Source: Acidobacteriaceae bacterium (lineage in GTDB: Bacteria; Acidobacteriota; Terriglobia; Terriglobales; Acidobacteriaceae). From it: a stretch of 41,888 bases of DNA. The position numbers and the translations under genes are program-made. The notes below the pieces were generated by a model. The model was not told where the DNA came from. It worked only from the letters and a program-made list of their open reading frames with translations, and did no database searches. Below are positions 16,517 through 23,755 of this stretch, piece by piece. Positions within the stretch are counted from its first letter, which is position 1, and each line of letters opens with the position of its first letter. The DNA is taken from assembly GCA_003168355.1 (NCBI GenBank), contig PMSQ01000039.1:1-41888 (forward strand), in the 5' to 3' direction.

Positions 16517-18838
16517 CTACACGGCTTCAGGCGGCGCAGCGGCAATCTCGAAGTCGGCCTGCCGTTGGCCCAGAAACGGATGTGACACCGTCAACCGCAC
16601 TCTTCCCGGTTGTTCTTTCACCCGCAGCCACACCGCCCCAGTCCCACCCACCAGAGCAAAAGGATTGTCCCCGATTATTTCAGCGGGGCCCTCAACTTTG
16701 AGCTGCACGGCGTCATTGGCGAAAGAGCGGATCGCGCCAAATTCGTCAGTGACGCGCAGGACGATGCGCGTTGTATCGGCACCGTCAGCGACGAGTGTTG
16801 TGTCATCCGGCAAAACGGAAAATTGCTGGTCAATCCCTTTGCCTGAGTAGCGCTTCGCGATCACCTGCTTGCCCTGAATGTAGCCCTCGATCCGGAGGTC
16901 TCCCCAGGCGTCGTGAAACGGCTGCATGTGGAGAACGAAGGGCGGATAGCGAAGGTTGCCAAAATCACTCCGGTCGGGATCGATCTCCGCGATCAGTTTG
17001 TCATCGATATAGAACTTGAGATGGTCGCAGTTGGAGCAGACCACAGCGGTGTTGAATCCGATCGATTCATCCCCGCGCGCCCAGCGGAAGGCGGATTCCA
17101 GCACAATTTCCTCCCCCGGGTCGCACTGCGATTTGTAAAAACCCGCGGCGGGCTTGGGCTCGCGGAAAATGTCAGCCACGCCGTGGTAACAAATGCGGTC
17201 GCCGGAGCCGAAGTCGAAATGGGTGTTGTAGTCGAAAGCGCACCAGCCGATGCCGCCGGCGTACTGCGGATTCGAGGCGAGTTGGTTGTGGGTGCGGGCG
17301 TGACGCAGAGTGTGTTCAGTAAGCCGTTCGGTATTGTCAAAGGTCTTGGTCGGATAGGTGTGTCCCACGAATTCCGTGTTCAGGTACAAAGGGTGGTTAG
17401 GCGCTCTAAGCGGGAACCCAAAATCGTTGATGGTAAACACGTCTTCGAGAAGCTCTGACTGCTCGAAGTTTCGGATGCCTCCGGTTTGCCGTGTTGGATC
17501 GAGTTGGTGAGCCAGCGCATTGGTACGAGTGTAGAAGTCGTGATCGTCGCGGGATTCGTTGATGCGAACTCCCCAGAGAATGATCGAGGGATGGTTCCAG
17601 TCGCGGCGAATCATACGGCGCACGTTGTCCACGGCGAGATCTTTCCAGTCGGCGTCGCCGATGTGCTGCCAGCCCGGAATTTCTTCCAGGACCAGAAGGC
17701 CGAGTTCATCGCAAGCATCCAGAAAATGCCGCGATTGAGGATAGTGCGAGGTGCGCACGATGTTGCATTTGAAATTGTTGCGAAGAATTTGTGCGTCGCG
17801 CCGCTGCACGCGTCCTGGCATAGCTTGACCAACGAAGGGAAAAGTTTGATGACGGTCGAGCCCGCGCAGCTTGACCACCTTGCCATTTAACTCGAAACCG
17901 TGTTCGGTAAACCGCGCCTCGCGAAAACCGATGGTGCGGGAATCCGCATCGACCAGGCGCGATCCGTTCAGCAGCCGAACGTGCGCAGAGTAGAGCTTTG
18001 GCCGCTCCAGATCCCAGAGCACGACAGGCCCCAGATTTTCCAGCCGAACGGAGTACATCACGGGATCACTTGAGGCCGCGGCCGGCGCAACTCGCTGTGT
18101 ACTCGTGGCGAGCACACGAGCTCCGTCGCGCAGCGTGACTTCAAGCGACAGCGCCTCGTGTGACGGTTCCAGATACTGCAGAAAGCAATCCACCTCAAGG
18201 CTGGAATTCGGAGTAAGCACATCTTTCGATTTTGCGAAGATGTTTTCGATAAAGGTTGAGGGAACGATACGCAGCGCAACTTCGCGGTAAATGCCACCGA
18301 AGGTAAGGTAGTCGATCTGATGCCCGAAAGGCGGAATGTCAGTCCGTTCGGTAGAGTCAACCTCGACGGTCAGGACGTTGTCGGAATCAAAGTCTAGATG
18401 AGGTGTCAGTTCAAAAGAGAAGGGCGTGTATCCGCCCCTGTATTCGCCGAGGCGAATTCCATTCAACCAAACCGTTGAAGCGGTCATCACCCCTTCGAAA
18501 TCGACGAAGACATGCCGGCCGCGCGTTTCCGGGGGAAGTTTGAAGTGGCGGCGATAGACCGAAACAAATTCGTAGTCCTTGTCGTCAAAGCTGTGCCACG
18601 GCAGGCGAATGTTGGCGTGGGGAACCACCACGCGCTCGAATTTGGAATCGTCGAAGTCTCTCGTGTGTGCATCGGCAACCGCGGAGCAGCTGTACCGCCA
18701 GTTGCGGTTCATTGGAAGAACAAGCCGTCCGCTCGACACGGGTAGCGGAGACGGACTGAGAGGCGCCGCGAACGCATTCTCCGCCAGCATCCCGGCTACC
18801 AGAGCGCCGGTCGTTTTTATGAATTCTCGTCTTTCCAT
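16517..18838 (-). CDS. GH2 glycoside hydrolase, Tat-exported
   Basis: Glycoside hydrolase family 2 enzyme of 773 residues (beta-galactosidase, beta-glucuronidase or beta-mannosidase type). It opens with a Tat signal (MERREFIKTTGALVAG). The sugar-binding domain spans about 40-195, an Ig domain about 200-310, and the barrel about 315-620. NHPSIILWGVRINE gives acid/base Glu428; the usual GxxNE is replaced by VRINE. LYLNTEFVGH gives the probable nucleophile Glu489. The C-terminus has further beta domains. No clear Shine-Dalgarno precedes the start; instead the palindrome GATGT-TT-ACATC overlaps the start region. The paralogue at 355-2895 has a different active-site context, so substrates probably differ. 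Confidence 0.88.
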   Translation of the reverse strand: MERREFIKTTGALVAGMLAENAFAAPLSPSPLPVSSGRLVLPMNRNWRYSCSAVADAHTRDFDDSKFERVVVPHANIRLPWHSFDDKDYEFVSVYRRHFKLPPETRGRHVFVDFEGVMTASTVWLNGIRLGEYRGGYTPFSFELTPHLDFDSDNVLTVEVDSTERTDIPPFGHQIDYLTFGGIYREVALRIVPSTFIENIFAKSKDVLTPNSSLEVDCFLQYLEPSHEALSLEVTLRDGARVLATSTQRVAPAAASSDPVMYSVRLENLGPVVLWDLERPKLYSAHVRLLNGSRLVDADSRTIGFREARFTEHGFELNGKVVKLRGLDRHQTFPFVGQAMPGRVQRRDAQILRNNFKCNIVRTSHYPQSRHFLDACDELGLLVLEEIPGWQHIGDADWKDLAVDNVRRMIRRDWNHPSIILWGVRINESRDDHDFYTRTNALAHQLDPTRQTGGIRNFEQSELLEDVFTINDFGFPLRAPNHPLYLNTEFVGHTYPTKTFDNTERLTEHTLRHARTHNQLASNPQYAGGIGWCAFDYNTHFDFGSGDRICYHGVADIFREPKPAAGFYKSQCDPGEEIVLESAFRWARGDESIGFNTAVVCSNCDHLKFYIDDKLIAEIDPDRSDFGNLRYPPFVLHMQPFHDAWGDLRIEGYIQGKQVIAKRYSGKGIDQQFSVLPDDTTLVADGADTTRIVLRVTDEFGAIRSFANDAVQLKVEGPAEIIGDNPFALVGGTGAVWLRVKEQPGRVRLTVSHPFLGQRQADFEIAAAPPEAV

Positions 18839-18850
18839 GATGTTTACATC
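18839..18850. promoter_or_regulatory. palindrome at the GH2 start
   Basis: GATGT-TT-ACATC is a perfect 5+5 inverted repeat touching the GH2 start codon on its 5' side, where a ribosome binding site is otherwise missing. It could be an operator or a weak hairpin limiting initiation. The rest of the 200-base divergent region up to the Hyi-like gene shows no convincing promoter by eye. Confidence 0.25.
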
Positions 18851-19038
18851 TGAACAGTTTGAGGACCGTAATCGAAACCGTCAATTTTAGACCAAGGTAC
18901 CGCATGTTCGCCTCCGCCATTAGTAGGAGTGCTTCAATTTTCTACGATGAGTCGCCGCTCGAATGCACATCGTGATAACTTCACGCAGTCACATAGAGTG
19001 CGAGATCGCATTCTTCAAGCTCTCCCTCAAGGTGAACG

Positions 19039-19992
19039 ATGAATCGACGAACTTTTGTTCAAACTGTTGCTGGAACCGCAGCGGCGGCTTACGGAGTGAG
19101 TCACGTTTCCAACTTGCTCAGCGAAGAGCCGCCATTGGCGGCAAATACAGGTGAGGGATTCGGCGTGCCCTTCAGTCTGTCGGTGATGCTGTGGACGGTC
19201 TTCACCGATCTGCCTTTCGAGCGGCGTTTGGAAAAGGTGGCGGAGGCTGGATATAAGAACGTGGAATTGGTGGGTGAATACGACAACTGGACGGAGGAGG
19301 ATTTCAAGCGAGCCAATGCCAAGCGTAAAGAGCTCGGCATCAACTTCGACTGTACCGCCGGGCTGAAGCACGGTGTGAGCGTCCCAGACGATAGGCAGCC
19401 GCTGCTGGACGAACTGCGGCATGTGCTGCCGATCATGGAACAAATCGCTTGCCCGAACATGATTCTGCTATCCGGCGACCGGATCCCGGGGATGCCTCGC
19501 GACGTCCAGCACCGGTGTTGTATTGAGACACTGAAAGCCGCGGCGGATCTGGTCCAAAGCAAGTCAATTCATGGCGAGCCAGTGCGGTTGCTGCTGGAAA
19601 CCATCGATCCCGAGGAGAACCCAAAATACTATTTGACGGAAATCGCCGAAGCCCTGGAGATTGTTCAAGCAACCGGCCACCCGCAAGTGCGTTTGCTCTA
19701 CGATCTCTACCACGAACAGATTGCGGCGGGCAATCTCATCGAGAAGCTTGAGAAGAGCCTCTCGCATCTGGGACTCGTCCACGTCGCAGACGTTCCAGGG
19801 CGTCATGAGCCGGGAACGGGCGAGATCAATTACCAAAACATTTTTCGCAAATTAGCAGAGCTGAATTACACGGGGGTGGCTGCAATGGAGTTTCATCCGA
19901 GCGGCGACCCGGTCGTACAGTTGCGTGCCGCGCGCGACATGGCCCTGCGAGCCGGGCGGGCGGCGTTAAGTAAGAAAATAATTCCTGCCTGA
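19039..19992 (+). CDS. hydroxypyruvate isomerase-like TIM barrel, Tat signal
   Basis: Protein of 317 residues of the hydroxypyruvate isomerase (Hyi) / sugar isomerase-epimerase TIM-barrel family. The signature HVADVPGRHEPGTGEINY (248-265) is the classical Hyi motif. The likely metal ligands are Glu187 (LLLETIDP), Asp222 (LLYDLYH), His248 and Glu284 (AMEFHPSG). Unlike cytoplasmic Hyi (about 260 residues), it carries an N-terminal Tat-like signal (MNRRTFVQTVAGTAAAA), suggesting export of a folded metalloenzyme. AAGGTG precedes the start. The physiological substrate may be another keto sugar or acid. It is divergent from the GH2 gene and lies just upstream of the aldehyde dehydrogenase promoter. 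Confidence 0.85.
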   Translation: MNRRTFVQTVAGTAAAAYGVSHVSNLLSEEPPLAANTGEGFGVPFSLSVMLWTVFTDLPFERRLEKVAEAGYKNVELVGEYDNWTEEDFKRANAKRKELGINFDCTAGLKHGVSVPDDRQPLLDELRHVLPIMEQIACPNMILLSGDRIPGMPRDVQHRCCIETLKAAADLVQSKSIHGEPVRLLLETIDPEENPKYYLTEIAEALEIVQATGHPQVRLLYDLYHEQIAAGNLIEKLEKSLSHLGLVHVADVPGRHEPGTGEINYQNIFRKLAELNYTGVAAMEFHPSGDPVVQLRAARDMALRAGRAALSKKIIPA

Positions 19993-20001
19993 TACGAACT
20001 A

Positions 20002-20049
20002 GGTTACGTCGAGGTGCCTACTTGCAATCGCGCTACGTGCGTCTACAAT
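20002..20049 (+). promoter_or_regulatory. GGTTAC-N6-GTGCC site and promoter of the aldehyde dehydrogenase
   Basis: The bipartite site GGTTAC-GTCGAG-GTGCC occupies 20002-20018. Three bases later comes TTGCAA (20022-20027), then a 16-base spacer and TACAAT (20044-20049), a good sigma-70-type -35/-10 pair. The same bipartite site recurs at 28794, 28818 and 37398. Placement directly upstream of -35 suggests an activator binding next to RNA polymerase. The first gene downstream is the aldehyde dehydrogenase at 20156. Confidence 0.65.
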
Positions 20050-20155
20050 CGTTTCGGCCGCAGCTGGACTAGGGACGCATCTGGTGTCGCCAATCGCTGC
20101 GCTCCAAGCCTCCAACTGGTCAAAATCACCGCGTAACGCAAGAAGGGGAGACCCC

Positions 20156-21652
20156 ATGGCCACCACAATCGCACCGGTTCAAATTCACAGATCTGTGCAA
20201 GAATTTCTGAGCCGACCCAGAAAACTGCTGATTGGCGGCCAATGGGTCGACGCAAAGTCGGGCAAGACTTTCGCAACTTATAACCCCGCGACGGGCGAGG
20301 TTTTGGCGCAGGTGGCGGAAGGTGACCGCGCCGAGATTGACAAAGCCGTGGCAGCCGCGCGCAAGGCTTTCGAAAGCGGTCCGTGGCCTGACATGTCGCC
20401 GGCGGAGCGCGGGCGTCTCCTGTGGAAGCTTTCCGACTTGATCGAGCAGCACCACGAGGAACTCGCCGAACTTGAAACCTTGGACAACGGCAAGCCGCTC
20501 TTGTTTTCGCGCATCGTCGACGTCCCCACCGCAGTGGATGTATTCCGCTACATGGCAGGTTGGGCCACGAAAATTGAGGGGACGACGATTCCGATTTCCG
20601 CGCCCCATGCCAAATACTTCGCCTATACGCTGCGGGAGCCGGTCGGCGTTGTAGGGCAGATCATCCCCTGGAATTTCCCGCTCATCATGGCCGCATGGAA
20701 ACTCGCCCCTGCGCTCGCCGTGGGGTGCACATGCGTACTTAAACCCGCCGAGCAAACGCCGCTCACTGCGCTGAGGTTGGGAGAATTAATTCAGGAGGCG
20801 GGCTTTCCGGACGGAGTGGTCAACATAGTGGCGGGCTTCGGCGAAACGGCAGGGGCCGCGCTGGCTTCGCATCCCGACGTAGACAAGATCGCCTTTACCG
20901 GCTCGACCGAGGTCGGCAGACTGATTGCAAACGCAGCTACGGGGAATCTGAAAAAAGTTTCTCTCGAACTCGGCGGGAAGTCCCCCAACGTGGTTTTTGC
21001 CGACGCCGATTTGAATGCAGCTATTCCCGGGAGCGCAAGCGCCATATTCTTCAATCAGGGACAGATTTGTACAGCCGGCTCTCGTCTGTTCGTTCACAAA
21101 AGCATCTTCGACAAAGTCGTTGACGGAGTTGCCGAGGAGTCCAAGAAATTCCAGGTCGGCCCCGGCATGAACGAGTCGACGAATCTTGGACCGCTGGTCT
21201 CGAAAGCGCAACTGGCACGGGTTTGCGGCTACCTTGACTCCGGCGCCAAGGAGGGCGCAAAGACCATTGTAGGGGGCCATCGGATTGGCAATACAGGATA
21301 CTTCGTCGAACCAACAATTCTGGTCGGCGTGAAGCCGCACATGAAGGTGGTTCGCGAGGAGATCTTTGGCCCCGTCGTCACCGCAATTCCGTTCAACGAT
21401 CCGGATGAGGTCGTCGCGTTCGCCAATGACACGATCTATGGGCTGGCATCTGCGGTGTGGACCCGCGACATCAGCAAGGCGCACCGCATGGCTGCCAAGC
21501 TTCGCACCGGCACGGTGTGGATCAACTGCTACAACGTCTTTGATCCAGCCTTGCCTTTTGGTGGCTACAAGCAATCGGGATGGGGGCGCGAAATGGGCCA
21601 CGCAGCATTGGAGCTGTACACCGAGAGCAAGTCAGTCTGCGCGCAACTCTAG
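20156..21652 (+). CDS. NAD(P)-dependent aldehyde dehydrogenase
   Basis: Aldehyde dehydrogenase of 498 residues, the normal family length, oxidising an aldehyde to the carboxylate in the cytoplasm. The start at 20156 is chosen for AGGGGAG 5 bases upstream; an in-frame GTG at 20084 gives a non-conserved extension. Key residues are Asn173 (IIPWNFPL), Glu271 ([11 protein letters not shown]), nucleophile Cys305 ([11 protein letters not shown]), the cofactor loop FTGSTEVG and the C-terminal [13 protein letters not shown]. The sequence is of the betaine/phenylacetaldehyde dehydrogenase type and the substrate is not predictable. A GGTTAC-N6-GTGCC site precedes it. It could act after the quinoprotein alcohol dehydrogenase four genes downstream. 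Confidence 0.93.
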   Translation: MATTIAPVQIHRSVQEFLSRPRKLLIGGQWVDAKSGKTFATYNPATGEVLAQVAEGDRAEIDKAVAAARKAFESGPWPDMSPAERGRLLWKLSDLIEQHHEELAELETLDNGKPLLFSRIVDVPTAVDVFRYMAGWATKIEGTTIPISAPHAKYFAYTLREPVGVVGQIIPWNFPLIMAAWKLAPALAVGCTCVLKPAEQTPLTALRLGELIQEAGFPDGVVNIVAGFGETAGAALASHPDVDKIAFTGSTEVGRLIANAATGNLKKVSLELGGKSPNVVFADADLNAAIPGSASAIFFNQGQICTAGSRLFVHKSIFDKVVDGVAEESKKFQVGPGMNESTNLGPLVSKAQLARVCGYLDSGAKEGAKTIVGGHRIGNTGYFVEPTILVGVKPHMKVVREEIFGPVVTAIPFNDPDEVVAFANDTIYGLASAVWTRDISKAHRMAAKLRTGTVWINCYNVFDPALPFGGYKQSGWGREMGHAALELYTESKSVCAQL

Positions 21653-21670
21653 AATTTTCATAGTTCGGAC

Positions 21671-21710
21671 GATGGGAACCTGGTGCGTGCCCGGGCTACC
21701 TAATCCCATC
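21671..21710 (+). terminator. terminator-like stem-loop after the aldehyde dehydrogenase
   Basis: GATGGGA (21671-21677) is the perfect inverted repeat of TCCCATC (21704-21710), with a further GGT/ACC pairing inside the loop and TTT directly after. The stem starts 19 bases past the stop codon. It may end or reduce transcription before the isomerase gene. Confidence 0.4.
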
Positions 21711-21747
21711 TTTCGAGGGTTGCCATGCCGTCGAGGGTAGAATCGCA

Positions 21748-22593
21748 ATGACACCAGCCGTCGAGTTGCTGGCTTCTTACTGGACGATCTCGGCTGGCCT
21801 TCCGCACACGGACCGGGAATATAGTCCGTTCGATTTCGAGGATCGTGTGAAATCGGCTGCCAGCGCCGGGTTCAAGGGCTTCGGCATCTGGCACGCAGAC
21901 CTGGAACATGTTCTCGAAAAGTACTGCCTCAAGGAGATGAAGCGGATTCTCGACGACAATGGCATCCAACACGTGGAGTTGGAGTTCCTAACCGATTGGT
22001 TCCTGGAGGGAGAACGAAAGAAGTTATCGGACACGAGAAAACGAAAGTTGTTCGAGGCCGCCGAAGCGTTGGGCGCGCGTCATATTAAGGTAGGCGATTT
22101 CTTTCAGGAGCAATGCTCACTGCCGCGGCTCATCGATGCGTTTGCGATTCTGTGCAGAGAAGCGGCGGGGCACGGCACAAGAATCGGCTTTGAACTTATG
22201 CCGTTCGCCATGATCCGAACGCTGGAGGAGGCAGTGGCGATGGTGAAGGGCGCAGGAGCCACCAACGGCGGAATCGTGTTCGATCTTTGGCACGTGGTAA
22301 AGCTCGGCGTTTCGTATGCCGATGTATGCGGCGTTCCCATGGAGTACGTGGTCGGCGTGGAGTTGAATGATGGAACCATTCATGCGCCGTGGAATCTGCA
22401 CGAGGATACGATCAATCACCGGCGGCTCTGCGGCGAGGGAGAGTTTGACGTACGGGGCTTTGTTAAGAGCATGCAGAAGGCGGGCTACACAGGGCCTTGG
22501 GGGATTGAGGTTCTGTCTGCGGAACTGCGAACGCTGCCGCTGGAAGAGTTGACGACGCGCGCGTTTCGCACGACAATGGCGCAGTTTCAGTAG
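21748..22593 (+). CDS. sugar phosphate isomerase/epimerase-like TIM barrel
   Basis: Protein of 281 residues of the xylose-isomerase-like TIM barrel family (Pfam AP endonuclease 2 type). Family-type metal positions are visible: Glu in QHVELEFLTDW, Asp/His in IVFDLWHVVKLG, and a C-terminal Glu in GPWGIEVLSAE. No signal peptide, so cytoplasmic. IolE, IolH or epimerase functions are all possible and I cannot choose. It lies 95 bases after the aldehyde dehydrogenase and is followed by a strong inverted repeat. Confidence 0.82.
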   Translation: MTPAVELLASYWTISAGLPHTDREYSPFDFEDRVKSAASAGFKGFGIWHADLEHVLEKYCLKEMKRILDDNGIQHVELEFLTDWFLEGERKKLSDTRKRKLFEAAEALGARHIKVGDFFQEQCSLPRLIDAFAILCREAAGHGTRIGFELMPFAMIRTLEEAVAMVKGAGATNGGIVFDLWHVVKLGVSYADVCGVPMEYVVGVELNDGTIHAPWNLHEDTINHRRLCGEGEFDVRGFVKSMQKAGYTGPWGIEVLSAELRTLPLEELTTRAFRTTMAQFQ

Positions 22594-22600
22594 TTGCTTG

Positions 22601-22643
22601 GGAATACGGGTTGAGTGTCCGGCCTCCGAAAGCCCGTTATTCC
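22601..22643 (+). terminator. terminator-like inverted repeat after the isomerase
   Basis: GGAATACGGG (22601-22610) pairs with CCCGTTATTCC (22633-22643) with one bulged base, giving a 10-bp stem that starts 8 bases after the isomerase stop. No U-tract follows. Probably a 3' end or processing structure. Confidence 0.4.
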
Positions 22644-22689
22644 ATGCTCCCGGACGTGACGTGCGATACTTCAGTTCTCTCAGAACCGC

Positions 22690-23067
22690 GTGAGCCAAAA
22701 GTCCGATCTCCCGAACCCGAAAGACTGGCCGTGGCCGGATTCGCTCGACGCACTCTTAGCTGCGCCGGCCCACCATCAACTGTTGCTGGAAGACTCACGA
22801 GTGCGTGTTCTTCATACTCGCATTGCCTCGGGAGATACGGTTCCGCTGCACACTCATCGATGGGGCGGGGTCGCTTACCTACAGAGCTGGAGCCATTTCA
22901 TCCGGCGGGATGAGCGAGGCGAGATTTTGTTCGATAGCCGCCAGTCAGGAGACCGGCCCCAGTTCCCCTGCGCCCAGTGGATGCAACCACTGCCGCCGCA
23001 TACGGTGGAAAACTTGGGGCCTTTGGAGATCAGCATCCTTATTATTGAACTCAAAGATCGCTTATGA
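22690..23067 (+). CDS. small cupin protein
   Basis: A 125-residue single-domain cupin. The first cupin motif is recognisable (SGDTVPLHTHRWGG, His54 and His56), and the C-terminal strand region (LPPHTVENLGPLEISILIIELK) fits the second. The start is a GTG with a weak ribosome binding site. Cupins of this size can be metal-dependent oxygenases, isomerases or ligand-binding proteins; the function is not determined. It is the third gene in the plus-strand run from the aldehyde dehydrogenase to the PQQ dehydrogenase. Confidence 0.75.
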   Translation: MSQKSDLPNPKDWPWPDSLDALLAAPAHHQLLLEDSRVRVLHTRIASGDTVPLHTHRWGGVAYLQSWSHFIRRDERGEILFDSRQSGDRPQFPCAQWMQPLPPHTVENLGPLEISILIIELKDRL

Positions 23068-23120
23068 ACTTGAATGCCTGTCTGCGGCGTGACCTATGTA
23101 GGTGAGATACAGGAGATGGT

Positions 23121-23150
23121 TTGCGCGATGGAACGGGCGTTCGATAGAAT
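23121..23150 (+). promoter_or_regulatory. candidate promoter of thioesterase and PQQ dehydrogenase
   Basis: TTGCGC (23121-23126), an 18-base spacer and TAGAAT (23145-23150) lie in the 195-base gap before the thioesterase. The -10 is good, the -35 moderate. No GGTTAC-N6-GTGCC site is present here. Confidence 0.3.
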
Positions 23151-23262
23151 CTCCGCGCTCCTGCCTGACCCGCCGGCGGCCGATGCTCTACAGCCGTAGA
23201 ACTTCAAATTGGGTTATTGTCAACTTACAGGGAACGCTTTTCCTGCCGCAGACGAGTCAATT

Positions 23263-23706
23263 ATGTTTGTGAATCGTATTCGAATCATGGTCGAGTTCGG
23301 GGATTGTGATCCGGCTCAGATTGTCTTTTACGCCAACTATTTCCGCTGGTTCGATCAGTGCACAACCGCCTTGTTTCGCGCGGTGGGACTTCCTCTGCAG
23401 CAATTATTTAAGTCCTACGGCGTCGTCGGCATTCCGCTGGTGGAGGCACGAGCGCGGTTTGTCATCCCTTCCTCGTTCGGCGACGAACTGGTGGCGGAAT
23501 CCTGCGTGACCGAATGGAGAAAGAGCAGTTTCGTGATCAGCCATAAATTCTTGCGCGATGGGGAGTTGGCCATGGAGGGTTGGGAGACACACGTCTGGGC
23601 GGCCGCCCATCCCACCGAGGCTCACCGGATGAAGAGTGTTCCTCTGCCCCGGGAAGTGATCCGGAAACTTTCCGCCACGAAGAAACGTCCGGCACGCAAG
23701 GGTTGA
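23263..23706 (+). CDS. 4-hydroxybenzoyl-CoA thioesterase-like hotdog protein
   Basis: Acyl-CoA thioesterase of 147 residues from the ATG at 23263; an upstream TTG at 23209 is less likely. The hotdog signature VEFGDCDPAQIVFYANYFRW has catalytic Asp16. The rest (GIPLVEARARF, VTEWRKSSFVISHKF) follows the pattern of 4-hydroxybenzoyl-CoA thioesterase of the Pseudomonas type, more than the fatty acyl YbgC type. It would release a free acid from an aromatic or short acyl-CoA. It lies 49 bases before the PQQ dehydrogenase, probably co-transcribed. Confidence 0.82.
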   Translation: MFVNRIRIMVEFGDCDPAQIVFYANYFRWFDQCTTALFRAVGLPLQQLFKSYGVVGIPLVEARARFVIPSSFGDELVAESCVTEWRKSSFVISHKFLRDGELAMEGWETHVWAAAHPTEAHRMKSVPLPREVIRKLSATKKRPARKG

Positions 23707-23755
23707 AATCCAGCAGTTGAAATTAAGAAAAGCGCCCAGTGGACGAAGGAGAGGC

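Noticed and set aside
23116..23200. Short open frame with AGGAG-like sequence before the thioesterase
   Set aside because: Fewer than 30 codons, no similarity, and it overlaps a better promoter candidate.
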